DNA of 64,000 nt from Sporolactobacillus laevolacticus DSM 442 (GTDB lineage Bacteria > Bacillota > Bacilli > Bacillales > Sporolactobacillaceae). The notes below the pieces were generated by a model that was given only the letters and a program-made list of their open reading frames with translations, had not been told where the DNA came from and searched no databases. The stretch covers positions 55,678 to 119,677 of the forward strand of contig NZ_AWTC01000001.1 of NCBI RefSeq assembly GCF_000497245.1. The letters run 5' to 3'. Position numbers and translations under genes: made by a program. This document shows positions 51,503 to 60,387 of the stretch, piece by piece; positions within the stretch are counted from its first letter, which is position 1, and every line of letters starts with the position of its first letter.

Positions 51503-52763
51503 AACGCTGCAAAGAAAACTGACACTGACCTACAGTCTGTGGTTTTTCCTTACCCTTGCTGCTCTTTTTATTGTTCTCTTTTTTGTATTTAAAAGCATGA
51601 TCTATCAGTCTGTCAGTTGGCAAGTTGAGGATGTTGCGCGTGACCAGGCAATAGAGTTTGCCGAACGGCATCACCTTGAGGGCAGCCATTTCAAACATTC
51701 TCTTTATTTGTCGGCTTTTCTTTCAGAAAATGGAGAAGATGTTGTCTATAGAGGCACAATGCCCAATCCACTTCGCCATGAATTTATTGAACGCGTGGCA
51801 AAAAAAGAGAACTGGGGTCTAACAAAGGTTACATCCATAAATGGTGAAAAAAATTACATGGTCTATGCAATGGAGCCGGTTGTCGCGAAGGGACATCGAA
51901 TTGGCTATATTGTCATTGCTAAAGGCATTAGAGGCGCTCATGAACTCATCGAACGATGGTTCATACTACTTTTTGTACTAAGTCTTATTGCTGGCTCATT
52001 ATCGATTATGATTGCACATTTTCTTGCGCGACGAGCTGTTCTTCCAGTGAAACACAACTATGAGAAACAAAGAACTTTTGTTGCTGATGCGAGTCATGAA
52101 ATGCGGACCCCCCTTAGCGTGTTTTCTGCCGGACTTGAATATCTTGAAGCAGAAGAAAGCGAGCGTTTGTCCGAATCATCAAAAGAAACACTCACCGATC
52201 TAAAAGAGGAAGTCAGTGAAATGAATACACTGATTAGCCATTTACTCACTCTTGCAAAAGCCGATCGTGATGGAATAGCCGTACAACGGTCGGATATAGA
52301 AGGAATCAAAATGATCCATTCTTTTGCCACATATTATCACCAAAAAGCAGTACTTGAAGAGAAAAAATTCGATTTTGATTTGCCTCAACATGAACTTAAG
52401 CTCCATGCCAATCCGGTTGAAATCAAGCAACTATTTACTATTTTTCTGGACAATGCATTTAAGTATACAAAAGCTGGAGATCAGATCTTTCTACGCGTGT
52501 GGGCAGATGAAAAAAATCACTGCTTCTGCTTTTCTACCAAAGACACGGGAATTGGTATTGCTGAGAACGAGCAAAAACATATTTATGAGCGTTTTTATCG
52601 AGTAGAAAAAGGAAGAGCAAGGAAGAGCGGCGGGAACGGACTGGGGCTGTCGATTGCACGGGAAATTATTGACGCGTACAGCGGTTCAATAGTACTTGAG
52701 AGTAAACTAAACAAAGGCACTACTTTTCAAATCACGTTGCCGATACTCAAGAATTCGAATTAA
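51495..52763 (+). CDS. Sensor histidine kinase
   Basis: A 422-residue membrane kinase partner of the upstream regulator. Two membrane segments (about 12-35 and 156-176) flank an extracytosolic sensor of about 115 residues. The phospho-acceptor is H201 (ADASHEMRTPL); the ATPase domain has N-box FLDNAFKYT, G1 DTGIGI, and G2 GGNGLGLSIA. A HAMP domain is not evident. The signal is unknown. ATG at 51495 with GGGTGG upstream. Confidence 0.95.
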   Translation: MFKTLQRKLTLTYSLWFFLTLAALFIVLFFVFKSMIYQSVSWQVEDVARDQAIEFAERHHLEGSHFKHSLYLSAFLSENGEDVVYRGTMPNPLRHEFIERVAKKENWGLTKVTSINGEKNYMVYAMEPVVAKGHRIGYIVIAKGIRGAHELIERWFILLFVLSLIAGSLSIMIAHFLARRAVLPVKHNYEKQRTFVADASHEMRTPLSVFSAGLEYLEAEESERLSESSKETLTDLKEEVSEMNTLISHLLTLAKADRDGIAVQRSDIEGIKMIHSFATYYHQKAVLEEKKFDFDLPQHELKLHANPVEIKQLFTIFLDNAFKYTKAGDQIFLRVWADEKNHCFCFSTKDTGIGIAENEQKHIYERFYRVEKGRARKSGGNGLGLSIAREIIDAYSGSIVLESKLNKGTTFQITLPILKNSN

Positions 52764-52821
52764 TTCAGTTCATTTTCAGTTTTCTTCTTTACTATTTGTT
52801 TATAAAAAGGAGACGATTGAT

Positions 52822-53271
52822 ATGTTCGGAACACCACTTCACCCTTTACTTGTTCATTTTCCTATCGCTTTATTGATTTTCGGTACAATCCTGCAAATTG
52901 TTGCACTATGGAAGAAAGATTTTTTTGACAAGGCAGCCTTGCTCCTTCTTTCCGTGGGTTTCCTCTCAGGAATTGCAGCTTATCTATCCGGTGATGGAGC
53001 TGAAGAATTTGCAGCTGCACACTGGGGCAACGCTTACCGTTCAGTTGTAGAAATCCATCAATTCTATGCAACGGTGACACTGCTTCTTTTCGGAGCAGCT
53101 ATCGGATTGAGGATTCTTTTCCATTTTTTCCAGAAAAAGATTTTGATCCCATTGGTTCTTATCTTTTGTATTTTCGGATCAATAACACTTGCATTAACCG
53201 GACATTATGGAGGTCAAATGGTCTATATCCAAAAACATGCCGGATCCACCTATTCCCTCAACAAAAGGTAA
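52822..53271 (+). CDS. DUF2231 family membrane protein
   Basis: A 149-residue protein with four membrane segments. The start HPLLVHFPIALLIFG (two histidines), GDGAEEF and VEIHQFYATVTL with a further histidine, and LTGHYGGQMVY are typical of DUF2231, which is suspected to be a heme- or redox-linked membrane protein. AAAGGAG ribosome site. It follows the two-component genes by 58 bp and may be their target; the neighbouring convergent operon is a flavin electron-transfer module. Confidence 0.85.
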   Translation: MFGTPLHPLLVHFPIALLIFGTILQIVALWKKDFFDKAALLLLSVGFLSGIAAYLSGDGAEEFAAAHWGNAYRSVVEIHQFYATVTLLLFGAAIGLRILFHFFQKKILIPLVLIFCIFGSITLALTGHYGGQMVYIQKHAGSTYSLNKR

Positions 53272-53329
53272 CACATATGATGAATTTCCAACTGTTAAGT
53301 AAAGAGTGAAAATAATAAAACAGTAATCT

Positions 53330-53378
53330 AGCGGCTTTAGCTCTGTATTCCATAGGGCTAAGGTCGTTTAGTCTTTTT
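53330..53378 (+). terminator. Probable terminator after the DUF2231 gene
   Basis: TTAGC-CT and AG-GCTAA arms (TTAGCTCT / AGGGCTAA, one G-U/mismatch) lie around 53337-53364, followed by GTCGTTTAGTC and seven T. Confidence 0.5.
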
Positions 53379-53394
53379 TTGGTATCTTTCATGA

Positions 53395-53550
53395 TCATAA
53401 AAATTTTAAGTACTCATTTACCTTCACCGAAAGTTTTTCGAACGTCCTTATTTCTAATTTGATTATTGTTTCCGGTAAGCTTTTTGTTTCGCCATACTCT
53501 ATCGTCAGAGAACCGATTTGCTTGGGATTCCATACAGCCTCACAATCTCA
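53395..53550 (-). pseudogene. Protein-like open segment, possible gene remnant
   Basis: A minus-strand frame of about 50 codons open from 53547 to the stop at 53395 reads WNPKQIGSLTIEYGETKSLP and then ETIIKLEIRTFEKLSVKVNE, with protein-like composition but no start codon or ribosome site; the upstream frame is broken. I cannot name a family. It lies next to an inverted repeat resembling insertion-sequence ends, so it may be a decayed mobile-element or host gene. Confidence 0.3.
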
Positions 53551-53721
53551 TATCTTAAGAATATTCCTCCGAAAGAAAACCGCCCCATAACTGCTTCTTT
53601 AAGTTCTTTTGACTATGGTTTCTAGGCTTTAGAATGTTTCAAACCTATCTAAGATCGTGTTTTTTATTTAAGCAAGCAAAATTTCTTACTGTCTAGAATA
53701 CAATTACCTAAACATAAGAAA

Positions 53722-53778
53722 ACTCCCCCAAAGACAAAACAGATTTTGATGTTTACATCTGTCTATCTTAAGGGGAGT
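53722..53778. repeat. Imperfect inverted repeat, insertion-sequence-end-like or terminator
   Basis: ACTCCCC-CAAAGACAAAACAGAT (53722 onward) faces an inverted ACTCCCC-TTAAGATAGACAGAT (from 53778 backward) across a 12-nt centre. The facing ends recall terminal repeats of IS3-like elements (CCCC...AA.TAGACA), but the whole could equally be the terminator of the electron-transfer operon on the minus strand, which ends 77 bp upstream. Confidence 0.45.
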
Positions 53779-53854
53779 ATATCATCATAATGGAGCAGCT
53801 TTTCTTAGTTTTTCTAATTCATTGTTCACAAACTGCAGTGTTCAAAGGCTCGTG

Positions 53855-54763
53855 TCAGTTCACGTTCATCACTTTACGCCGAGTACTGCTGTGCTGATCC
53901 AGTTTCGAATGAATAGCTTTCAAGCTATTTGCGGCAAATAATCCTACAAGCAAGAAGGATAACTTACTTAGATAGAGATAAGCTGCTCCGCTGATTAAGG
54001 CTGCAAGTAAGCCGAAAATCACTTGCTCACGATATTTTGCCGGTGATGTCGGTGGATCAGTCAGCATAAAGAAGGACATAAATAACGCTGCATCTATATA
54101 TGGTGCCCGGAGTGCATCACCTGCTCCAGCTACATTAAGAATTCCCAAGATCAGAAAGAACATCATATAGGTACCAAGAAAAGAAAATACGAGCGGCAGT
54201 TTGTTAATTCTGTTTACTATAATAAAGCCACCTGCAAGCAGAATAACCGTCATCCACACAGGTGTCATGGACAAACCACTCCACCAGCTCTCCCCTGTCG
54301 AGAACAAGGTTGCACTGATGAACAGCCCTACCGCAGCAGGATTAAACAAAGGCTTTCGTTTATCCTTAAGGATATGCTTTGAAAGCAACGCAACGATTGT
54401 GGTGAACATGACGAAGTACCAAGGTACCGCAGGGCTAAGGACGCCTCCTATAATGAGCCCAGTGATTAGGGCACCATCAGAAAAACGTAATGGGCGACTC
54501 ATTACATAGGCGACAACATAGTCAAGAAGTACACCTGTTACCATCGCTAAAACGATATTTTTAATTCCCGACAAACCCGTTGGATAAAACGTGCCGACAT
54601 AAGACAAGATAGCCAGGATGATAAAAACAATTCCTTTTGGTGATTTAATAAACTTTTGAAATGACGACTTTTTCTGCTTCTTCGGCGCGCGATTCGCTCT
54701 TCCCATTCTTGTTTCAGGTTCGTTTCTGTATTCTCGACGGATGGTCGTATCTATTCGGTCCAT
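53855..54763 (-). CDS. RnfD/NqrB-like membrane subunit
   Basis: A 302-residue membrane protein of the NqrB/RnfD/RseD family with about nine to ten hydrophobic segments after a basic, cytoplasmic N-terminus. SDGALITGLIIGGVLSP and SFFMLTDPPTSPAKY are the family signatures. In Rnf and Nqr complexes this subunit carries flavin and moves electrons across the membrane; here it stands without the other subunits. ATG at 54763 overlaps apbE by 13 nt, with AAGGAG upstream. Together with ApbE and an FMN-binding protein it forms a compact flavin-based electron-transfer operon. Confidence 0.92.
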   Translation of the reverse strand: MDRIDTTIRREYRNEPETRMGRANRAPKKQKKSSFQKFIKSPKGIVFIILAILSYVGTFYPTGLSGIKNIVLAMVTGVLLDYVVAYVMSRPLRFSDGALITGLIIGGVLSPAVPWYFVMFTTIVALLSKHILKDKRKPLFNPAAVGLFISATLFSTGESWWSGLSMTPVWMTVILLAGGFIIVNRINKLPLVFSFLGTYMMFFLILGILNVAGAGDALRAPYIDAALFMSFFMLTDPPTSPAKYREQVIFGLLAALISGAAYLYLSKLSFLLVGLFAANSLKAIHSKLDQHSSTRRKVMNVN

Positions 54764-55695
54764 GATACATTCTCCTTAAAATTTTTTGTGTAATAGCGTT
54801 CTGATGAGTGGGTGAGCATCAGACAGTCCAGCTGCATTTCTTCCATCTTCTTAATTCCTTTGTCAGTACCCATTACAGATGCAGCCGTTGAAAACGCATC
54901 TGCAAGCATCGTGAAAGGAGAAATAACCGTACAGCTTGACAGCTCGCGAGGAGATTTATGCCTGAGGGGATTAAGTAGATGGTTCTCCCCTGGAGTAATC
55001 GTACTTGGGCGTTCATAATCGCCTGATGTACAAATTGCCTCATCGGATAACTGCACAAAACCGATCCATGTTTCTCGATTTGATGGGTTTCTAATGCCAA
55101 TCTTCCACGGTTCATTTTGTTCGTTATGTCCGCTTGCGTAGATATCTCCGCCTGCATTAATTATGAAATTATTGAAACCTGCATCTCGCATGGTTTTCAC
55201 CGCAAGATCAACAGCCATTCCCTTAACAACCGCATTCAGATCAATTACCATAGGCTTTTTTAAGTAAATCCCCATTTTCTCATCGATCATGGATATATCT
55301 TTATAACTTACATTCGAAGTTTCTACGAAAGTAGAACACATTCTCGCACCAGACAAATAGTTACTGTTAAATCCTCGTTGCTCCATAATCCTGCCAATGG
55401 TTGGATCAAATGCTCCTCCTGTTTCTTCCGCTGTTTCAACAGCAAACTTAATGGCCTGATATAAAATCGAAGAAACGCTGACCATCTCACCGGCACGTTG
55501 GCAAAGATGCATCAGTTCACTGTCTTGATCAAAGCGACTGCATATACGCTCTATTTGATAAAAGTTGCGGACCGCTTCCTTAATGACATCATCGATCTGT
55601 TCTTCCTGATCCGAAACAACCTTTATCGTTACTGTCGTGTCCATGCAAATAAACATTCGTGTATCGATCATCTTGGTATCAGAACACCTCCTCAT
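54751..55695 (-). CDS. apbE: FAD:protein FMN transferase ApbE
   Basis: Up to 314 residues. Attaches FMN covalently to threonine of SGAT-type motifs in extracytosolic proteins. Family features: GGAFDPTIG, IDLNAVVKGMAVD, INAGGDIYASG, and TMLADAFSTAASVMG. No signal peptide or lipobox is seen, so the site of action (inside or outside) is unclear. The start is uncertain: ATG at 55695 or 55671; a GAGGAGG lies between them. The substrate is almost certainly the FMN-binding protein encoded just upstream. Confidence 0.93.
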   Translation of the reverse strand: MRRCSDTKMIDTRMFICMDTTVTIKVVSDQEEQIDDVIKEAVRNFYQIERICSRFDQDSELMHLCQRAGEMVSVSSILYQAIKFAVETAEETGGAFDPTIGRIMEQRGFNSNYLSGARMCSTFVETSNVSYKDISMIDEKMGIYLKKPMVIDLNAVVKGMAVDLAVKTMRDAGFNNFIINAGGDIYASGHNEQNEPWKIGIRNPSNRETWIGFVQLSDEAICTSGDYERPSTITPGENHLLNPLRHKSPRELSSCTVISPFTMLADAFSTAASVMGTDKGIKKMEEMQLDCLMLTHSSERYYTKNFKENVSWTE

Positions 55696-55726
55696 TCACC
55701 TGTTTCTTCATCAATCCGTAAAATAA

Positions 55727-56239
55727 TCAAGCCTTTGCCTTGCTTAATGCCTCCATGACTGCTGTTTTAAAGTTATCTGTACTTTCAGTCGCTCCCGATA
55801 CATTATCTACATTCGAGCTCTGACGTGAGACAACCTGCTGAGGAAGATGATCAATCAAGTTTTCCGGATATGATGTTGTACAGTCGGTAATTTGAACACG
55901 TTCAATCTTTCCTTTTTGGATCGTAACACTTACCGAAACCGAACCAATTCGGTTCATCCCTTGTCCTGCATAACTTCCGTCCTTGTACATTGACTGAGTT
56001 TGACTTGAACTGCCGCTCTGATTATCTTGTTTTTTTGTACTGCCTTGATTAGCCTGGCTATTTGAACTATGTTGATCATTTTGGCTCTTTGATCCTTTGT
56101 CCAGAGGATGCAATTGTATTTGTTGTGCTGCTGCTGATACTGGAGCAGCTTTTGGTTCCGTAACTACATATCCTGCTGCATAGGTGATACTGATCGCTGC
56201 AGTGCATAATGCCATCCATTTTGGGCTGATCTTGCTCAT
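55727..56239 (-). CDS. Membrane-anchored FMN-binding domain protein (covalent flavinylation target)
   Basis: A 170-residue protein: one N-terminal membrane segment (about 8-27), a Ser/Gln/Asn-rich linker (about 35-84), then an FMN-binding (RnfG/NqrC/PplA-type) domain. The flavinylation motif is VDNVSGATEST, with the acceptor threonine at residue 151. The layout suggests an extracytosolic electron shuttle tethered by a flexible arm. ATG at 56239 has AGGAGG 7 nt upstream; first gene of the operon with apbE and the RnfD-like gene. Confidence 0.93.
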   Translation of the reverse strand: MSKISPKWMALCTAAISITYAAGYVVTEPKAAPVSAAAQQIQLHPLDKGSKSQNDQHSSNSQANQGSTKKQDNQSGSSSQTQSMYKDGSYAGQGMNRIGSVSVSVTIQKGKIERVQITDCTTSYPENLIDHLPQQVVSRQSSNVDNVSGATESTDNFKTAVMEALSKAKA

Positions 56240-56365
56240 CAAAAGTCCTCCTATTCGTTAAGTAAATACTTTTTTAGTTAAGTTAGGTTCGATTCAATAC
56301 ATACTCTACTATTAGAAACTGAATTTTTGCTGAAAAAAATTTTTGATAGTGTCTCTTATTATACT

Positions 56366-56403
56366 AAAAAAAGCGTCCATCAAATAATTCAGATGAACGC
56401 TTT
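56366..56403 (-). terminator. Terminator of the L,D-transpeptidase gene
   Basis: AAAGCGT-CATC and GATG-ACGCTTT arms pair; on the minus strand seven T follow. It separates the L,D-transpeptidase from the flavin operon, which must have its own promoter in 56240-56365. Confidence 0.82.
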
Positions 56404-56423
56404 AAATCCTGTTTGTTTTTTTT

Positions 56424-57791
56424 TTAATAAATGATTACCGGTTCGTTTTGTTCAAGATTGTCATAGACGGTTTTCATCACAGCTGGAGGCGTGTTCACAC
56501 AACCTCCTGATCCTTGCGTCAGGTACGCGTCGCTCTTCCAGTTCCGACGCCAACTCGCATCATGAAATCCGCAACCGCTATTCGTAAACGGTGCCCAATA
56601 ATTGACCTTAACTGAATAATGAGGATTGCCCGCTTCACTGCCTTCAAGTGTTGATGGAGACTGCTTATACATAATGTACCATAATCCTACTGGAGTATCT
56701 TCATTTGTATTATGCCTTCCGGTCACGACATTTGTTGTTGCCTTCAACTGTCCGTTTTTATAAATCCAGATTCGCTGTTCCTTAATCGACACTTCAGCAT
56801 ATGTGTTGCCTATACCATGGTTTGTCGTATTATGGTAGCCAATTCCATATGTGCTGTAGCCGATTCCATAGACATTATAAGCTTTTAGTGAAGCTTTTCC
56901 TTTCTCAAATGCATCCCGAATACGTTTGGTTTCTTTGCTGACATTAAGTGCCCATCCATAGGATTGGCCCTGGACAGAAATGATTGATCCTGAATGCGTC
57001 TTAAAGGTGTACTTTTTATTTAAAGTAGACTGATTGCGATTAATATCGGCTATCTTGTTCTTAAGATCGCCCATATCAATGTCCACTTTCATAGATTTTG
57101 ACACTGCTGCATTTTTAAGGAGCTCGCTCGCTTTCAAAGAATAAGTCTTGTTTTGAACCTTATAGTCGACTGTCCGTGTAACAAGTTCCTTCAGGATGTT
57201 CTTTTCCTTTTCCACGGTTTGGCTGTTTGATTTAATCGGTAATAAGCGTATCGCTTTTAAATGAATTTCACTATTGTATTCTTGGCGATCATAATCCTGT
57301 ATTAATTCGCCCGTATCATACTTTTGCCCATTCTCGCTTTTAGAGACCTTGATCTGGCCTTTATCCAAATAGGCATAGGCATCTTTTGGTGCTTTCAAAT
57401 TCTTGTTCAATGCATTTATTCGTTTCAATACGTCTTTCTTAAGTATTTTTGCCCGATATTGATCCAACTCTTTTGGCATTAGTGCATAGTTTTTTGATTG
57501 CAAAGAAGGAAACCACGTCCACTGCTTCTTGAATAATTGGTTCACTTCGGGCAGATCTTGTTTTGAGAATTTCGCTTTTGTGTTCTTCCCATCGAAGATT
57601 TGCTCTTTCCCAATATACACGTCATTTTTTAACGTCTGTTCTTTTAATTTTTTTAGCGCTTGTTCTGTTGTCAATCTGCCGACCTGTATGCCATTTATGC
57701 TCACATGTGCATTAAACCGGGTCGCCTGAAAATAACTCATAATAGCAATAATTAATGCTGCTATAAGAATGACACTGCTTATAACGATCAC
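56424..57791 (-). CDS. L,D-transpeptidase (YkuD) with peptidoglycan-binding domains
   Basis: A 455-residue membrane-anchored protein. One N-terminal membrane segment (about 3-22), then a long region with repeated PG_binding_4-like units (NGIQVGRLTTEQALKKL near the start), and a C-terminal YkuD domain. The active-site part is FHDASWRRN...GSGGCVNTPP with the catalytic cysteine near residue 434. Expected to form 3-3 crosslinks or attach proteins to peptidoglycan. GTG start with AAGG upstream. It precedes the flavin operon on the same strand but is separated by a terminator. Confidence 0.92.
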   Translation of the reverse strand: MIVISSVILIAALIIAIMSYFQATRFNAHVSINGIQVGRLTTEQALKKLKEQTLKNDVYIGKEQIFDGKNTKAKFSKQDLPEVNQLFKKQWTWFPSLQSKNYALMPKELDQYRAKILKKDVLKRINALNKNLKAPKDAYAYLDKGQIKVSKSENGQKYDTGELIQDYDRQEYNSEIHLKAIRLLPIKSNSQTVEKEKNILKELVTRTVDYKVQNKTYSLKASELLKNAAVSKSMKVDIDMGDLKNKIADINRNQSTLNKKYTFKTHSGSIISVQGQSYGWALNVSKETKRIRDAFEKGKASLKAYNVYGIGYSTYGIGYHNTTNHGIGNTYAEVSIKEQRIWIYKNGQLKATTNVVTGRHNTNEDTPVGLWYIMYKQSPSTLEGSEAGNPHYSVKVNYWAPFTNSGCGFHDASWRRNWKSDAYLTQGSGGCVNTPPAVMKTVYDNLEQNEPVIIY

Positions 57792-58175
57792 GTATACCTT
57801 ACGAATGATGATTCACCTCAGACTTAATGGTTTTACTATTATACAATTAATATTACAAAGATGTTTCAAATATTAATAGTTAAATATAAAATAAATGAAT
57901 TGACCACGATTAACAACCCTAAACGCAATGATTCATAATTTTTTTCATCTTATGAAAATATATTTCGTTCCATCCTCCAATCAATCTCTTTTTCGAGAAG
58001 ATAATGGATCATATGGATCGGATCACAAAATAATACTCTTGATTTTTGTGCGCTTTATCATTGTAAAAATGAGCAGAGAAGGAGTAAAAAAGCTGACAGA
58101 ATCAGCTAAGCGCATTGTTAGACGCACCTATTTTGGAATGCTAAACTAATGGGGATGAAGGAGGAGGAGAATTCA
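57792..58175. other. Intergenic region before the aldo-keto reductase gene
   Basis: Holds the divergent promoters. A 26-codon basic frame ending at 58149 touches the reductase's upstream region but has no ribosome site, and a 73-codon frame covering it is not protein-like. I see no repeat or hairpin of note. Confidence 0.35.
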
Positions 58176-59015
58176 GTGACATCTATTCCAGAAATCACGC
58201 TGAACGACGGGATAAAACTTCCAGCTGTAGGGTTTGGTACATACAAGCTAAACGGAGCTTCAGGAGTAAACACGATTGTCGGCGCTATTGACACAGGTTA
58301 TCGCTTACTAGATTCAGCCTTTAATTATGAAAATGAAGGAGCACTTGGTGAGGCCATCCGGCGCAGCTCAGTACCGCGTGAACAATTAATTGTGACGTCA
58401 AAGCTGCCCGGAAGACATCATAAATATGATGAGGCTTTAGCAACAATTCAAGAATCGCTGTTCCGTTCGGGCTTGGATTATTATGACCTTTATCTGATTC
58501 ATTGGCCAAATCCAAGCAAGGATTTATACGTTGAAGCCTGGCAGGCTTTGATTGATGCACAAAAATGGGGCTTAATACGTTCTATAGGCGTCTGCAACTT
58601 CTTACCGGAGCATTTGGAGCGCTTGATCTCAGAAACCGGTGTGACGCCTAGCATCAATCAGGTTGAGCTCCATCCTTATTTCTCACAGGATGAGCAGCGG
58701 GCATTTGACAAAGAGCATGGCATCGTGACCGAATCATGGAGCCCGCTTGGACGTGCCAATAAACTGTTACAAGATGCAGCCATCAAAAAAATCGCTGATG
58801 CGCATCAGAAGTCGATCCCTCAGATTATCCTGCGCTGGCATGTTCAGCTTGGCGCGTTGCCGCTGCCAAAATCATCTTCACCGAAACGTCAACTTGAGAA
58901 TCTTTCATTATTTGATTTCTCACTAAGTGATGAAGAGATGCAGACGATTGGCAAGCTGAGCCATCCAGGTGGACGAACTTTCGATCAGGATCCAGCACGC
59001 TACGAAGAATTTTAA
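58176..59015 (+). CDS. Aldo/keto reductase
   Basis: A 279-residue NADPH-dependent reductase with the full catalytic tetrad: Asp in DTGYRLLDSA, Tyr in FNYENE, Lys in VTSKLPG and His in YLIHWPNP. The cofactor part LPLPKSSSPKRQLENL is typical. Related to YvgN/YtbE-type enzymes that reduce methylglyoxal and other aldehydes. GTG at 58176 lies 6 nt after GGAGGAGGAG; the ATG at 58149 precedes that site and is less likely. Confidence 0.93.
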   Translation: MTSIPEITLNDGIKLPAVGFGTYKLNGASGVNTIVGAIDTGYRLLDSAFNYENEGALGEAIRRSSVPREQLIVTSKLPGRHHKYDEALATIQESLFRSGLDYYDLYLIHWPNPSKDLYVEAWQALIDAQKWGLIRSIGVCNFLPEHLERLISETGVTPSINQVELHPYFSQDEQRAFDKEHGIVTESWSPLGRANKLLQDAAIKKIADAHQKSIPQIILRWHVQLGALPLPKSSSPKRQLENLSLFDFSLSDEEMQTIGKLSHPGGRTFDQDPARYEEF

Positions 59016-59031
59016 CAAAAAAACACGATTC

Positions 59032-59072
59032 AAACCGGCTGAACTGGTAAAGGCGCCATTCGGCCGGTTTTT
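59032..59072. terminator. Terminator of the aldo-keto reductase gene
   Basis: AAACCGGC (59032-59039) pairs with GCCGGTTT (59063-59070), followed by T's; the other strand also has an A/T flank. Confidence 0.8.
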
Positions 59073-59104
59073 CATTTGTTAACACAATTGTTTTACGAAC
59101 ACTT

Positions 59105-59340
59105 TTATACAAACAAGGGTAGAACATCAGCCCTTGAAAGTTGGTTTGGTTTATCGCTTCAATAATATCCCAGTGGTAATTATATTTTATTACTGTATTG
59201 AATTTAGATTGGACATTCACCAAAAGTTCTAGTCCGCCAAATAATAGAGCTTTCAAAAATTTCCGTTCAGTATTTGACCCAAAACCTGGTAAGGCAATAC
59301 TCCATAGCAATATTTCAACTTTGCGGTCACCATTTTCCAT
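59105..59340 (-). pseudogene. 3'-truncated membrane protein gene paired with DUF3231
   Basis: From ATG 59340 the first about 78 residues look like a real membrane protein: VEILLWSIALPGFG, FLKALLFGGLELLVNVQSKF and INQTNFQGLMFYPCLY. I recall a Bacillus protein with this order next to DUF3231 genes, continuing after PCLY with more membrane segments. Here the sequence runs instead into the terminator and antisense of the aldo-keto reductase, so the distal half is lost. The open frame to 58825 is accidental. Confidence 0.6.
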
Positions 59341-59367
59341 TCAATTCCTAACTTTTCTTTAACGTAA

Positions 59368-60387
59368 TTAAATGTATGCTAACGCTTTCCGGTCATCTGC
59401 TTGTGGAACTTGCTCCATCCATCCATTTTTGATTAAAATATTTACTCCATCCTCTGCGTATAGTTGAGTTTCTGTAATAATTCGTTGATATTGTACTGCT
59501 AAATCCCTTCTCATACATGCTGCCATTCCAGCACCAAAAAAGGCTATTGCTGCAGCAACTAAAATTTGTGTATGATACATCATCAACTTGTCTGAAAATG
59601 GTGGAACAATACAATTAGTTATTTCCGATTCCAGACGCAGAGCGGAAGGTAGGTCATTCTCGTGCAAGATTGAACTGAAAACCTCAATATGTTTAAAAGT
59701 GATATCTGCACCTCTTAACATAAAATCACGAATTTCATTAGATTTTGCCACTTGACTGAAGCCAATTTGTAATGCTCTGTTAACGGTATCTTTATTTAAA
59801 TTGAAGAAAATATTACTGATTTCTACAGAATTTAAAGGTCTGCGATCACCAAACCAACCGTTTAAAAAGGATTGTTTCTTAACAAACTCAACCTTATCTG
59901 GAGTTGAAATATATGGAGGTCTTTGGAAAATCCCTTTTGATAAAAGCGCTTCTATGGTCTTATTGTACAATTCGGTTGATGAACGATTACATTCAGTGTA
60001 ATAATCACGAATATCTGAACGTGTCGCAGTCGTTAAAGCAACAGCATATCCAGTAAGACCGTGAATTGTCATTACATGAAGGTACTTTAACCAATAGGTA
60101 TCAGAAAATAAACGTGGTGCTGTTAGGTCTACATCTTCATCCGTAAATCCGGCAGGAATAGGGAAATTTTCTTCTTTAAAGATTCCTGTAATTGTTTGGA
60201 TATGAGTGTTGGCCAATTCTAAGGCGTATTCAAAAACTGTTTTTATTTGACTATCCTCAACCTCTTCCAACATATACTTAAGTACACAAATTGCCATTGT
60301 ATCACTTTGGTACGAAGTCCAAAGGCTTGCCATCTCTGGTGACGTTAGGCGTATGCTGTGTTCCGTTTCATGCTTCATGTTCTCCAT
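59368..60387 (-). CDS. DUF3231 family protein (two ferritin-like/CotF-like repeats)
   Basis: A 339-residue soluble protein made of two related helical halves (about 10-165 and 180-335): LTSPEMASLWTSYQSDTMAICVLKYML in the first, and LMMYHTQILVAAAIAFFGAGMAACMRRD in the second. DUF3231 is typical of spore formers and resembles spore coat CotF; the role is unknown. Start at 60387 or the ATG at 60378, which follows GGAG. Followed by a truncated membrane-protein gene on the same strand. Confidence 0.88.
   Translation of the reverse strand: MENMKHETEHSIRLTSPEMASLWTSYQSDTMAICVLKYMLEEVEDSQIKTVFEYALELANTHIQTITGIFKEENFPIPAGFTDEDVDLTAPRLFSDTYWLKYLHVMTIHGLTGYAVALTTATRSDIRDYYTECNRSSTELYNKTIEALLSKGIFQRPPYISTPDKVEFVKKQSFLNGWFGDRRPLNSVEISNIFFNLNKDTVNRALQIGFSQVAKSNEIRDFMLRGADITFKHIEVFSSILHENDLPSALRLESEITNCIVPPFSDKLMMYHTQILVAAAIAFFGAGMAACMRRDLAVQYQRIITETQLYAEDGVNILIKNGWMEQVPQADDRKALAYI

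Noticed and set aside
57928-58149. A 73-codon frame upstream of the aldo-keto reductase, ending in a basic 26-residue peptide
   Set aside because: No ribosome site before any of its ATGs and no protein-like conservation pattern; probably chance.
58825-59104. Continuation of the minus-strand frame antisense to the aldo-keto reductase
   Set aside because: It is the shadow of the reductase gene and terminator; only the part up to about 59105 resembles a real protein.
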